64,000 nt of DNA from Pegoplata infirma (GCA_963921195.1 OY992538.1:236027462-236091461), one strand, 5' to 3'. Shown: positions 44,266 through 56,654, numbered from the stretch's first letter. Notes: generated by a model not told the origin, from the sequence alone. Made by a program: numbers and translations.

Positions 44266-44541
44266 ACACTAGAACACTTTTAAACTAAGAAAAAAAAAAT
44301 AAAAAGTATTACCATTTCTTTAAGGAAAATACTAATATTTTTGCTAAAATTATAGTAAAATAAAAAAAAAACTAGCAAGAAAATATAGTTAAAGTACCAC
44401 AAAATTTTTGTATTTTACCAATAGTAAATTGCCAACAAAAACTGTAAAAGTTAAATTTTTACAATTTTTTTTGCTAAAGTTTGGTTGAAGTAAATTACAA
44501 CACCTTTTACTAATATTTTGACTAAGTTATTTTTTTGAGTG

Positions 44542-45193
44542 CACTGACAATTATGTAGGGATAGGGCCGAAATTTGGTTATACCACTAGTGTTCAGGTTC
44601 TCTGACAAATATAGTTTTTCTTTCTTCTCCTTTTTTCCTGATTTAATAGTTACACAAATTATTTGAAACCTAAAACGTTCGAGCAAATCTAAATTAATTT
44701 TATAATACTTTTTCAATAAAAGTATCTTTTTTTATATAAAGTGACAAAAAAGACTTTGTTAAAGAATCCATAAAGATGTTTTTTATCGATTTTATTAAAG
44801 TTTTTGTCTTCCCCTTACTCTGCATAAATCAATTGGGTATATCAATCCAAAATAAAAATACTTTTTGATACCAAAATGGTTCTTTTTATAAAAAAGGTAC
44901 GTTTTTAAGAAAATAAAGTACCTAAACAGTATTTTTAAAAAATATCGTCTTCGTAAAAATAACTAAAAAATCCCAAGTTCTGCAAAAAATTTGTATAAAA
45001 ATATTCCGTTTTTCAAATTTAATATAATATTTTTAATATTAAGAACATATAAAATAATTTTTTTTTAAATATTTTTTATTACATTTGAAAGATTTAACCA
45101 AAATATTTAAATGTAGTGAACTTGCATATAAATTACACATGCAAGCAATTACATATAAACTACAGATTAGGCTGAAAATAATACTTGATATGT
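44542..45193. other. AT-rich spacer, no feature recognised
   Basis: Nothing beyond A/T-rich text. Open frame 44522-44716 (-) lacks a domain. Confidence 0.45.
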
Positions 45194-45201
45194 GTAATTA
45201 T

Positions 45202-45762
45202 TAGGGATGAGATTTTCATGCACTAAAAAATCTAAAATATGCGCTTAAAATATGCGCTAAAAAAATCAAAATATGCTCTAAAAACCCATAAAATAAGCAC
45301 TAAAAAATAAAATGTGTACAATAAAAATCTTGTTTTTATAGGAAAAACTTCTTAAAAAGCTAAAAATAACGCCAGATTTCAAAAGTAACATTTAAAACTA
45401 TATACAAGCAAGATTTTTTTTTTTTTAGAAATTAAGAAAATCTATAAAAAAAATTAAGAAGAAAAAAAAAATTTTTTCTTATTTTCAAAATAAATTTTTA
45501 AATTTAAAAATTTTTGAAATAAAAATAAATTTCAATTTGTGTTTTTTCTAATTTATGCCAAAATATGCACTTAAAAGTTGGAAATATGCACAAAATATGC
45601 ATTTAAAATCAAAATATGCGAAAATATGCATTTTCACCAAAATATGCAAAAATAAATCGATGCCATTTTAACGCAAATTTCTTGATTCGGAAAGATAATT
45701 GGTCGATATCGTTATTAGACTATCGACAAAAAACAAACATTTGCATGGAAATCTCATCCCGA
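45202..45762. mobile_element. hAT-type nonautonomous element, 561 bp
   Basis: TAGGGATGAGATTTTCATGCA and TGCATGGAAATCTCATCCCGA as TIRs. Perfect 8-bp target duplication GTAATTAT at 45194-45201 and 45763-45770. The interior is rich in AAAATATGCGC/AAAATATGCAC words, spaced irregularly. No transposase. Confidence 0.9.
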
Positions 45763-45784
45763 GTAATTATATTTAAATTGGCTA

Positions 45785-45841
45785 TACTGCATTGTGGGGG
45801 TACTCATTGATTTGGCCAAGTCGAATTCAAGTTTTTTACTT
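45785..45841 (+). mobile_element. HINE-A 3'-end fragment
   Basis: CTGCATTGTGGGGGTACTCA, hairpin ATTTGGC-CAA-GTCGAAT, end TTTTTTACTTG. Only the last 60 bp or so are left; the hAT element lies immediately upstream. Confidence 0.65.
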
Positions 45842-47089
45842 GTTTATGTTTTATATTTCTTTAATTTCAAATATTTTTCTATCCGATCGGTCTGAAATGT
45901 CTGGGTTTTAGCAAATAAACTTCAAACAGTCACCAATTTTTTATTTTCTTTTAAAATGTATACATACGTATACTTTTTGAAAACTTACAATTAGATCAAT
46001 TTATTAATCATACGTTTCGATGACACAATTACTCGCTCCGCCTAAATATACAGCTATATTCTGTGATATAAGCTTGTGTTTTAATGACCTAGTTTTTAAA
46101 AATTTAATTAAATTTAGTACTATTTCCAATTCGCTAAAATCTGTCAAAACAATAAGCAACACTTGTTTTTCGTTATTTAATGAAAATATAAAGAAAATAA
46201 ATTTCGTCTTTTTTTTCTTCCACAAAGTATTTCTTCTTTTGATCTTTGTTTTAGTCATCCTCTAATCCCTTATAGTTTCTTGTTGAAAACCTTTTAAATA
46301 TTACTTATAATCCCCCCGGTCCTTAACCCCATCCACTCACTATAATTTGTTAACCATTAATGGCTTTTAGGTTTAATGATGAGGGGTTTTTTTTTCTGGG
46401 GGGAGAATTTGTTAAAATCAAACAAACATGAAGTGTGTTCTGGTATCACATCTTTAAGTGATTAGTGGATTTCTAATTTCACCCTCATTCTGCTGTCGCT
46501 TAATCAATTATCAATCGGAGTCTTAACAAACATCCCTTTTTTTTGAAGGATTTTCTTTTTTTTTTTGCAAGAAATCCTTTTACTTTACCCTACATTTGCT
46601 TTAATAATTTTCTGGGTAAGGAAGTTTGCTGTTTGCTTTTATTCCACCATGCACTTTACACTTCATTATACGCAAGTGTTTCTTGGATGTATTTTTTTTA
46701 TAGCGTTTTCATTTTCATTTATTGTGTTGATGGCAAAGATGAGGAAGGTATTCTTAGTGGTAATAATTGAATACAAAATTAATTAAAATCTTTTTATTAA
46801 AATTATTTACAGCATTTTCCGGTTCATTTGAAATTTTTTTATTTTTTTTTTTTGCAAAATTTTGTTAAATATTTGTGTTTTCTGGAATTTAAAAAATTTA
46901 ATTCTAAAAAATAATTTTTGGAATACAAAAAGTTAAATTAATATTCAAAAAGATCATTTTGGAAGAGAAAAATTTTTCACAGTTCCTTTTCGAAGAATTA
47001 GTAGAAATCCTTCAAAAATTAAAAAAAAATTGGAAAAGATAAAAAAAATCGTTAAAAATTTAATTTGAAAAAATATAGATTTTCTTACT
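45842..47089. other. Spacer without recognised gene
   Basis: Slightly less A/T-rich near 46290-46400 (CCCCCCGGTCCTTAACCCCA). Open frames on both strands at 46004-46265 and two overlapping plus frames at 46543-46786 were checked for motifs and none was found. They overlap each other, which argues against coding. Confidence 0.45.
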
Positions 47090-47277
47090 AACTGAATGTT
47101 TCGCTTGCAGCCACCGAAATATTGGTTTGTTGCGACTGAAATTCGGTCAATGCAATAAAATTTTAGTTGGAACAATAAATTGTAGTTGGAAAAGGATTAA
47201 TTTGGTTGTGACTGAACCATTCAGTTGGCAATAAATTTGGTTGTCATAATAAATCTGTTTTTTTTTTGTTGTGTGTT
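47090..47277. mobile_element. Right end related to the satellite-bearing TIR element
   Basis: GTTGCGACTGAAATTCGGTC, TTTAGTTGGAACAATAAATT, GGTTGTGACTGAACCATTCA and TCTGTTTTTTTTTTGTTGTGTG recall the subterminal CAGTTG/CAACTG-rich arms and CTGTGTG end of 26241-29933. No left end found. Confidence 0.35.
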
Positions 47278-48034
47278 AAAATGATGCCATACAAAATATA
47301 ATATTTAATATTGAAATGAAGTTTTTGAATTCCAATTGATTATATTCTGATTCACTTGGTATTCCTCATCGATCACTTGCAACTAGTGTTCTTTCCCTTT
47401 AAGATGAACGAGAGATTGTTTTCTTTTTTTTTCTAAGAAAGAGTTTAAATTCCATGAGGGCAACAGTTTCTTAAGTTGATGTTTGTTGGCTGCTGTTGCT
47501 GCTTGCTGCTCTATCTACTGGTTTATTATTTGTTATTTGAGTTTGTAATATAATGTTGTTGTTTGATATTATGATGTGTATGTTTGATATGTATTCTCTA
47601 GTTACTCATATATGTATGTATGTTACTTGAAGTTATCGTACTCGTGTGTTCATCATATTTAGTAAAATCATAAAAAAAATTGTTTTCATAAAAATGTGTC
47701 CTGATGTTATTGACATATTGTTGAAAATTGGGTTAAGTTTCTTCTTCGTTATTTTATGGCAAATTGAAAAGGTTCATTGAACTATAAAGGAATTTATTGT
47801 AACATGAGTTTAAAGAAAATATTTCAATAGATAAAACGGAATTGATAAACGGAATTGATAGATAAAACGGAATTGAAAATTTTAGGTCTATAAGGAAGTT
47901 TATTACAACAACGCCATTTTTTCAAGGAATGTTTATAGAACAGGCCAATAATATCAAGACACTGGAACCAGCAGGATTTCCATACCCTCCACTTACAAGG
48001 AAAGTTTTCATGATCAGTTGTCAGCCAAAAAAAA
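47278..48034. other. Spacer without recognised gene
   Basis: Contains short simple stretches (GCTGCTGTTGCTGCTTGCTG at 47490-47509; TATGTATGTATG near 47608). A short direct repeat ATAAAACGGAATTGA occurs twice near 47830-47875. Confidence 0.45.
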
Positions 48035-48210
48035 ACAAGTAAAAAAAGTCAAATTCGGCTTTGCCGAATGTATTGATACCCTCCACAATTAAAAAAAAGA
48101 TAATTTGCAAAAAAAAAAAACAAAAAAAAATCCGCCAAAAAAAACATTTTTTGGAAATATGTTTGTACTTGTTTAAATACCATTTGGTGATCAATTCTGA
48201 AATTTTCCAT
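48035..48210 (-). mobile_element. HINE-G 3'-end fragment
   Basis: CAAGTAAAAAAAGTCAAATT, hairpin ATTCGGC-TTT-GCCGAAT, GATACCCTCCACAATT, then reverse of the 53320-53510 text (GTTTGTACTTGTTTAAATAC CATTTGGTG). Belongs to the subfamily of the element at 51238. Confidence 0.65.
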
Positions 48211-49919
48211 TTAAAAAAAAAAAGTCTATTTATCAAAAATCCGGTAATTTTTTTCTAAGTTTAGATGTTTGTCTTTCCACACACAAAAATTTAGAAGTGC
48301 TTTTTTCGTTTTTGTTTTCGAGAAAATCGCATTTAAATATTGAATTTTATAGCAACTTTGTAATTTTCTTATTTTAATATAAAGCGCATGAGCAACAAAT
48401 ATTTGCAAAAATGTTACTCATTGGCTATGTTGTATGTACAAGGAAACTAAAAAAATTTTATGAAATTTAATATTTCGATAAATTGAATTTTTTAAAAAAT
48501 GTGAAATTCTAATACAAAAATTTTTTACCGATTGCCCATAAAAAAATATTCAAGATTACAAATTTTTGAGATTATACTGCATTCTGTTTTAATTTGATAA
48601 ATATTTTATGAAGGCAACTCCAAACAAATTTGGGAATTTTTTCAATATTAAGCCACGCCTCCTAAGCCCAGATTTTGAAAAATTGGTAAACCAAAAACGC
48701 AATTTTCTTAGTTTTATATAGGCATATCAATACAACCTATTCAGAAATTTATTGGACACATGTAATTCTGTATTATAATATATTAATAAAATCTAAACAC
48801 TTTTTGTCGAGTTTCCAAAATTTTTTTAAGTTTTGAACAAACATTTTCTGGATTTTTTTAGATTTTAAATAATTTTTTTTTTATTTTTTTTTTTAATTCT
48901 CTCAGTCCTAGACACAAAAACTTTGATTTTTTTAAATAAGGTTAAAAAAAAAATCAAAGGCCCGAGAAAATTCAAATATGTATGATGTGATGCTATATTT
49001 TATATGTGAACATTTTTCACCGGGAATATAAAAAAAAAATATAAAAAAATCAAATGGAAATAAAATTATGATCTAAAAAAATCTGAAAAGTGAAGATATA
49101 TATATGTCCTTTATTTAATTAAATATTAATAGAAATAGAAATACATATCGATTTTTAATTAATACTTAAAGTGAAAAGTGAAGATAAATTCTAGAAAATA
49201 TTTGAAAAATTCAGAAAAATCCAAGAAAAAGTAGATTTTTTTTTTATTGGACACAGCCGAATAATGCGTTCATACTTCTTTAACCTAAAGTATGTACATA
49301 TTTAAATTTTGTAAATTCTGCATAATTTTCTCCTCCCAAAATATAAAAAACGTGCATAATTTTACAATGTGTTTTCAAAGTTTAACCTAAACATAAACCC
49401 TTTTGCCATCTATTAACTTTCTTTTATAGTTATTATTGCCGTTTTTATTTAATTTTTATGCTGTATTATTAACCTTTCAACACAAACCCTAATACACAAC
49501 ATACACATGATAATCATATGAAATTTATATACCCACTTAAAGCTGGAAAATCCCTTATATATATTCGAAAATTTTGCGTAGCCATAATTGTAACATCTAC
49601 ATTTTACCAAACCGAATAGAAAAGAAATGAATGAACCTAAATAGAAACATTATGATACACACGTTTCTACATCATAAAACATGTAACCACAAAGCAAAAA
49701 AAGTAAAAAAAAAATAATTTTGTATGTACGAGAAAATTTGCATATAATTTTATGGTAAAGTTAACATTATGCATAAGTAGATAGACAGATAGATGTAAAT
49801 ATTTCGATACTTAAATTTAAACATGTTTCTTCACCCTTTTTTAACACAAACAAAACGAACACTCATACTGACAAAACACACTTATATTACAAAATTACCT
49901 TCTGATAATTTTGAAGGTA
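48211..49919. other. AT-rich spacer without recognised gene
   Basis: No repeat end or protein motif found. AAAGTGAAGATA occurs twice (49088 and 49172). Confidence 0.45.
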
Positions 49920-51336
49920 CCCGAGTAAAAAAGTTTATAGATAATTTGAAAAAATAAGATTTAGTCATTCCAGATTATGCTCGTTGAGTTTTACTTTTTA
50001 GAAAATTGAATTAACTAAGATAAACTTATATATAATTTGATAAAATTATATATAATTATTAGAGTTAATTTTGAAAATTTGATCTGCGGATATCATAATT
50101 TTTTTAAAGGATTTAGGGGAGCTAAAAAGAATGCCGGTATTTTTTTGGAAAAATTTTCACTCCTTGGGGTGGTTCAAAGCATTTGAAATCGCGGATTTTG
50201 AGCAGATTTTTCTGCAGAGAAAAAACGTCTGAATATATTGCAAATCTGATTTCACCAGTCGATTCTACAGCAAAAATTAATACAATGGTCGTTTTTCAAA
50301 CTCTTAAAATAAGTTCCAAAAACCCACCACAGAGGGCGGAAATATAAGGTTTTCCATTTTCTTTAAAATTATTTTTTTTTAAATATGCACAATTAAAGAG
50401 CATTTTCAGCTTAAAAAAATGGTACCAAATTTTCTGTTCTATCACAACCCGTTAAAAAGTTATAAGCTCTCAAATATAGGCAAAAACATGTTTTTAGAGA
50501 ACTTTGACCTCAATTTTCTCGAAAACATGACGTGATAGAAAAATTTGAAAACTAGATTCAGAATCAGCATCGAAATGTTAATCGAAGACAAGTTTTATGA
50601 TCCCAGAATATCATCCAAAAACATCACAAAAAATGCTCTAAATAATGCACAAAAATGCGTTTTTTGTGAACTTTGACCTCAATTATTTCAGCATTGAGAG
50701 GAAAATCGAAAACGAGTGTCCAGACAGCTGACCTATCCAAAAATTTTTCAAATTTCGGTCAGTATTTTATAATTTTACCATTAGAAAAAAAACTTTGAAG
50801 CTTTATAACTTTTTAATGGGTTGAGATAGAAAGCTGCTTTTTGTACCAATTTTCTTATTAAAAACTGCCTCTTCATCGTGCATTATTAAAAAAATAATTT
50901 AATTTTTTTTTTTTAAATCGATTTTTCCGCCCCCTGCTGTGGGTTATTGGAACTTTTTTTAAGAGTTCAAAAAACTGCTATTGTATTAATTTTTGCTGTA
51001 GAATCAACTGGTGAAATCAGATTTGCAAAATATTTAGCCGTTTTTTCTTCGCAGAAAAATCAGCTCAAAATCCGCGATTTCAAATGCTTTGAACCACCCC
51101 AAGGAGTGAAAATTTTTCCAAAAAAATACCCGCATTCTTTTTAGCTCCCCTAAATCCTTTCAAAAAATGATGATATCCGATAAACAGATAAAGTGACATT
51201 GTCACCAAACGAACTCTAATAATTATATCTGTTTTTTATACCCTCCACTTATTGTTAGTGATAGAGGGTATATATAAGTTTGTCATTCCGTTTGTAACTC
51301 ATCGAAATATCGGTCTGGGGCCCCATAAAGTATATA

Positions 51337-52974
51337 CAGTGACGAGCAAAAGTGTAACAGGGTTCACATTGCTTAGATAATCTGCTCTATATTTTAAACT
51401 ACACAATATAAAGTATTGAAGTTTTTTGATAATTTTATTAGTTAATTGATCAGAATTTAAAAACATTATCGAAATATGCTGTAAAATTTTTTATAAAAAA
51501 AATATAGTAAAAATTCCATAAAAAGGCAAGTGTTACATTATTGCACTCATGATTTTTCTACATAAATCTTTAGGACAACTTTTATATTTCGCGCATATAG
51601 ACCCGGATTTTGCATTTTTTTATAAAACTTATTAAATAACATAAAAATAATTCATTTGTTGAAAAGACATTTTGGGTAAACATTATTTTTAACTCAAAAG
51701 TCCGTCCTTTTTACGTTTTTTGGGGAACCACGCATATTTATCAAGCTAAGAATTTGCAGAAATAATTTTTTTTGAATGGTGTTTATATCAGGCGATAATA
51801 GAGACCATTTATAAAAGATTTCGTAAATGGATTGTTGCTTTTGCAATTAGTAAAAAAAAAAAGTTATTGTGTACTGGGGTTGGGTTTCTGGAGGAATTTC
51901 AAATATTTTTGCCGAAATTCGACATTTTTCGGCTGAATAAAGGCCAATTTTGCCTCAAGAAGTGTTTTCTTAATTCAGCCGTAAATAAATCAACAAGTTA
52001 TATCACCAGTAGATCATAAATTTTGTTAAGAATGGGTTTATGTCATTTAAAACCACTATCACATTTCATGGTTTTGGACATTATCCTCGGGGTAGTGCCA
52101 TAGTGTCAAATTATCGAATCAGAACGCAATCTTTGGAGTTAATTTTTTCAGAAAGAACAAAAATAAATAATGTTTAATAAATAAAAGTCTTTTGCTGCTC
52201 TTATCATTGGACGAAATTCACTAATTCAATTTAGGTACCCCAAAAAATAATTTTAAATAGGGATTTAATAATAACTACATTTTTTTAACAATATTGTCAA
52301 TCTACTGATGATTTCAATTGACGATATATTTAAGACCGAATATAGAAAAAACATCATCGGCCAGAATTGGCTCGTATTCATCCGAAAAATGTTGAATATC
52401 TGCAAAAATATTTGAAATTCCGCCAAAAACCCAAATGAGTACCCAATAAAAAAATTGTATTAATTGCAAAATAAACAAACCACTTATGAATTTGATTATA
52501 AATGGGCTCTACTATCGCCGGATATAAACGCCATTCCAAAAAAATAATGTCTGTATATACTTAGCTTGAGTAATACGTGTGGCTCTCCTAAAATCGTTAA
52601 AAGGACGGACTTTTGAGTTAAAAAAAATGTTTAGCCAAAATTTCTTTTCAACAAATGAATTATTTTTATGTTATTTATTAAGTTTTATAAAAAAATTGCA
52701 AAATCCGGGTCTATATGCGCAAAATATAAAAGTTGTCCTAAAGATTTATGTAGAAAAATCATGAGTGCAATAATGTAACACTTGCCTTTTTATGGAATTT
52801 TTACTATATTTTTTTTATAAAAAATTTTACAGCATATTTCGATAATGTTTATAAGTTCTGATCAATTAACTAATAAAATTATCAAAAAACTTCAATACTT
52901 TATGTTGTGTAGTTTAAAATATAGAGCAGATTATCTAAGCAATGGGAACCCTGTTACACTTTTGCTCGTCACTG
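51337..52974. mobile_element. Tc1-like element, 1,638 bp, about 390-bp TIRs
   Basis: TA-flanked: TATA|CAGTGACGAGCAAAAGTGTA ... TACACTTTTGCTCGTCACTG|TATA. TIRs extend from 51337 to about 51725 and from about 52590 to 52974 and are nearly identical (AAGGACGGACTTTTGAGTTA is the inner border). It encodes a dead transposase on the plus strand (51866-52545). Tc1/mariner membership rests on the TA target, CAGT start and protein motifs. Confidence 0.92.
51866..52545 (+). pseudogene. Tc1-like transposase remnant
   Basis: At 51869 the frame reads VYWGWVSGGISNIF, matching the V-WG-(F/W) region before the second catalytic acidic residue. Near 52355-52430 it reads ARIHPKNVEYLQKYL, where Tc1 proteins have DNARxHTAxxVxxYL. 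At 52503-52544 it reads WALLSPDINAIPKK, where Tc1 has WPALSPDLNPIE. The catalytic E position is lost (P-K instead of I-E), frames change between blocks and stops are frequent. The DNA-binding N-terminus is not recognisable, probably overlapped by the expanded TIR. Confidence 0.82.
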
Positions 52975-53795
52975 TATATTCATGATGCCCGATCGATTTT
53001 AAGACATTCTAGCGATGTCCGTCTGTCCGTCTGTCCGTCTGTCCGTCTGTCCGTCTGTCCGTCTGTCCGTCTGTCCGTCTGTCTGTCTGTCTGTCTGTCT
53101 GTGGAAAATGCACTCGCGGACAAAATATTGCACAGATATGACTGAAACTTAACACATATATTGGAAGTTCTCCCGAGAAGTTTGGTATTGCATTTGAGCG
53201 ATATCGGTTCAGCGGTTCAGAAGTTATGAACGAAAATGTAAGCACACCTAAAAAATTTCAGTACATTCAACATAACCTAAAAATACAAAATGCTTTAATT
53301 CGGCTTCTGGTTGACATATGTGAACATAATTGAACACCAAATAGTATTTTAACAAGTACGAACATATTTTTTGACAAAAAAAGAAAAAAATCGCGGATTT
53401 TTTTTTTACCAATTTTTTTTTTCGCGGAAATTTTTTTTCCATTTTTTTTTTTTTTCAAAAGAAATTTCCTTTTAAATAAAGTTGTTTGCAATAATCTTTT
53501 TGAAATTGTGGAGGGTATCACTACATTCGGCAAGGCCGAATTTAACTTTTTTACTTGTTTTAATATAAAATCTTATAAAATTATAAAAAGTTATATCAAA
53601 TCGTATCTAATTTGATAAAATTTTATAAAAATGTGTATAAAATTTTATATAATTTGATATAACTTGATATAATTTAGTATAAAAAAACTTTCGGATGTAA
53701 TTATATATAATTTTATCTAATTTTATCCAATTCTTTGAAAACTGAAACCTCTATTTATAATCTTATATAATTATATGTAAACCTTTTTACTCGGG

Positions 53796-54804
53796 TGTGT
53801 TTACTTTTGAAAATATACTTCCACTCATTCAATAAATAGAATATTTTTTTTTCGAGTAAATTGTAACTGTATTTGTATGCATATAAAATAAATGTTAATA
53901 ATATTTACAAGATGTATTTCATGCGTGGTATATCAAAATATAATCATATTGTACGTTTTAGAAAAAACCTTACACACATACATACATTGTGCACAAGTGT
54001 ATGTGAGAGTGTATAAAGAATGTCCTTAGTTGGCAATAGTGTTATTTAACTGATATTGTTTTGTAAGTGTGGGTGGGTGAATGTTTATGTCAATGTATGT
54101 TTCAGCAACTTATACATACAATCACAAATAGTATTATAATTAGATTCATAGTTTTCCTTAACAGCCACATTTGTTGTTACTGTAAAGGTGACCAGTCTTG
54201 TATGCAATTAATTATAATTAGTTATAATGAAAAATAAATTTGAATTTGAGATAACATATTTTAACAATGGGTTAATAGGGAGGATTAGAGTGGTTTAACA
54301 AAAAAAAAAAATGTTTTTTGCGTTTTCAAACCCACCCAAAAAAAATTTCAGAACGGGCTCTGAAAATATTCCAAAATATAATTATTTATTCGATAGCCCA
54401 TAACAAAATATACAAGAATGTGAATTTTTAGAGATTGTGGTTGGATCTTTTGGAATCAACCTTAGTTTATGTTTAAATAAATTATGAAATTGAAATTATC
54501 TTAGGAACTGTCTTCGAGTTTAACTTCTTACAATTATTTTACAAATTTTCACAAAATCCTCTAAGTATGGCCACCCCAAAAACATGTTTTAAGGGTATTA
54601 TATCCTACATTGTCGTATATATTTTGTAAAATTTGAATGTGAATATTTGTAAAATATAATCACTTATGTCCTGACAATAAATTCTATTCAATTTAGTTAT
54701 ACTGTTCTGGTAACAATAACAACAAACTAAAATGTATAATACATAATAGTAATATTCAGGTCATGTATTCAAAATGATATCTACATAGTATAATAATATG
54801 TATG
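53796..54804. other. AT-rich spacer without recognised gene
   Basis: No motif or repeat end found; simple GTGTGGGTGGGTG near 54068 only. Confidence 0.45.
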
Positions 54805-55202
54805 TGGGGCATTCCATGCCAAATCGGACACTTTGAATTTTTTTTTTAGATTTTCCGAACTTGTGGTCAAAAAAAAAATCCAATGACAATGTTCTACAGG
54901 TCCATTTTTTTAATCATTATTGACCCTTAAAGGCAACTAAACCGACCACAACAATTTTGAAATTTAAAAAAAGGAAAATTTGATTCACTTTAATTTATAT
55001 TCAAGAGATTTTTCTTGGCAAAACCAGGATCTTAATTTGATACGGTAAGTTATTTATTTTATCATTATTTCTTATTTCAGTGATTAGCAAGTTTTTTTGT
55101 AAAGACTTAACTTTACTTTCCAAAAAAACAATCTTCACAAAAAATGTAAAAGTAACAAACATATTAGACTGGGCGGATATTTATAATAATCAATTTTTGA
55201 AA
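54805..55202. mobile_element. One-ended copy of the TGGGGCATTCC element
   Basis: TGGGGCATTCCATGCCAAAT CGGACAC matches the left end of 37081-37881; inner text soon diverges and no right end is seen before the HINE at 55203. Confidence 0.5.
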
Positions 55203-56129
55203 AATTGATTGGTCTAGCACCCTATAAAGTATATATATTCATGATCCTCGATCGATTTTAAGTCGATCTAGCGATGTCCGTCCGTCCGTCTGTCTGTCTG
55301 TCCGTCCGTAGAAAACACGCTAAATTTTGAAAGACTTTACAGAGGCTACTGAACTTTGGCATATATGTTGGTCATTTACCTGGTCAGGTTGGTATTGCAA
55401 TCCAGCCAAATCGGTCCAGTGGTTCAAAAGTTATGAGCAAAAGAGTAAATTTCGGCAAGGGTTTTTCGCGAATTTACAAGATAAAAAACACTATAACTTT
55501 CGAAATACACTAATGAGACTGCTGAAACGTGACACGTGGCTTTGCCGTTTCCCAGGTCTGTTTGGTATTTAATTTCAGCTCAATCGGTCCAGTGGTTCAA
55601 AAGTTATAAGCAAAACCCTGAATTTCAGATTTGTTTCATCTTAAATGCCACGTGTTTAACAAGTTTTAAAAGCATTGGTGGTAACTTAGCAATGCTTTTC
55701 AAACTTGTTTAGTTTTAAAGCAATGCTTTTGAAACTTTTTAGTTTTAAAAGCATTTAAAATAAGACTTAAAAAAAATTTTACACTCAAAAAAAATTTTAC
55801 ACTCAAAAAAATTTTACACTCAAAAACAAAATTTAGTTTTTTTTTTACAAAAATGTCATTATTTTGTGTACATACGTACGTGCATTCACTCAGAAATATC
55901 TTTACAGAAAAAAAAAACATTACACTCGAAAAAAGTTTTACACTAAAAAAAAAAAAAATAGTATTTTTTTTTTTTTTTTAATGACAAAAAAGAGTTGTTA
56001 CTCAAAATAAAATATTTGTAATCAAAATTGTTAATTTTTTTCACGTAAAATAATGTACTATCCTTTAAAAAAAGGCATTGTGGAGGGTATTCATAGATTC
56101 GGCAAAGTCGAATTTAACTTTTCTATTTG
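55203..56129 (+). mobile_element. HINE-A, 5'-truncated
   Basis: Begins TTGGTCTAGCACCCTATAAA, then TATATATTCATGATCCTCGA, (GTCC/GTCT)n, two internal repeats and GGAGGGTATTC. Hairpin ATTCGGC-AAA-GTCGAAT, end TTTTCTATTTG. The first 60 bp are missing. Confidence 0.82.
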
Positions 56130-56152
56130 TTTTATAATGATTTATATAATTA

Positions 56153-56424
56153 CCCAGTCGGCAAAAAAATCATCCCTGACATACTGCTAACTCTCCCGTT
56201 ATAAAATTGCTGACATCTTCATAAAATGTTTCAAAATGTCCTCAATGACATGTCAGCAGCTGGTCAGGGGTTGTCTTTTGGTGGCCACCGATACTGTCGG
56301 ACACTGCTGACCAACTGCCGACATGTCATTTGGGGACATTTTGAAAAATTGTATGAAGATGTCAGCGATTTCATAAAGGGAGAGTCAGCAGTATGTCAGG
56401 GGTGATTTTATTTTGCCAACTGGG
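56153..56424. mobile_element. 272-bp CCC-type MITE
   Basis: TA on both flanks. CCCAGTCGGCAAAAAAATCA ... TGATTTTATTTTGCCAACTGGG. CATCCCTGACATACTGCTAA and GGACATTTTGAAAAATTGTA are mirrored between halves, so most of the element is self-complementary. Related to the ends of 12154-12869. Confidence 0.88.
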
Positions 56425-56654
56425 TAGATCAACGATATTTTCAAAATGATTTTTCATTTTCCAAGATGTTCTTATATGAAAATTTTTCATTAAATCTATG
56501 AAAATTTTTCATTAAATCTATGAAAATCATTAATGCATTAACATTTTCATAAAAAAACATTAGCTCTTTTATAATAAGTTTTTTATATATTGTATAAACA
56601 TTTTCATAACTATAATGAAGAAAAAAATTCTTTTTGGTTTTAGACCTACCTTCA

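Larger units (their letters stand above)
43246..44541. mobile_element. CACTCAAA-type TIR element carrying histone H1 segments
   Basis: Begins CACTCAAAAAAAAAAATATT, ends AGTTATTTTTTTGAGTG, with CA on both flanks. Subterminal parts consist of AAAACTAGCAAAAAA and GGTAAAATTACAA words in both orientations. Inside are two direct, unequally decayed copies of a block derived from a histone H1 gene (43598-43766 and 44178-44265), each preceded by AATACTAAAAATT-T and followed by AA-GA-TTTTTTTTCAC. Confidence 0.7.
51238..53557 (+). mobile_element. HINE-G element with nested Tc1-like element
   Basis: ATACCCTCCACTTATTGTTA, GTGATAGAGGGTATATATAA, GGGGCCCCATAAAGTATATA, then the 1.64 kb Tc1-like insertion. 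It resumes TATATTCATGATGCCCGATC, an unusually regular (GTCTGTCC)n at 53016-53102, a body with GAGCGATATCGGTTCAGCGG, then GGAGGGTATCACTACATTCG, the hairpin ATTCGGC-AAG-GCCGAAT and end TTTTTTACTTG. It is inserted in a T-run of the foldback element. Confidence 0.85.
49920..53795. mobile_element. CCC-type foldback element with nested HINE
   Basis: Ends CCCGAGTAAAAAAGTTTATA and ACCTTTTTACTCGGG. After removing the HINE 51238-53557 it is about 1.56 kb and almost entirely palindromic. GGATTTAGGGGAGCTAAAAA, TTTCACTCCTTGGGGTGGTT and ATTTGAAATCGCGGATTTTG (50108-50200) are inverted at 51065-51165, and further arm text (CTACAGCAAAAATTAATACA / TGTATTAATTTTTGCTGTAG-like) at 50270 and 50990. Centre near 50620. 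The loop holds two direct copies of GAACTTTGACCTCAATT. Confidence 0.85.

Noticed and set aside
46004..46786. Possible host exons among overlapping open frames
   Set aside because: Frames overlap on both strands or on shifted frames, with no domain and no consistent splice-site context.
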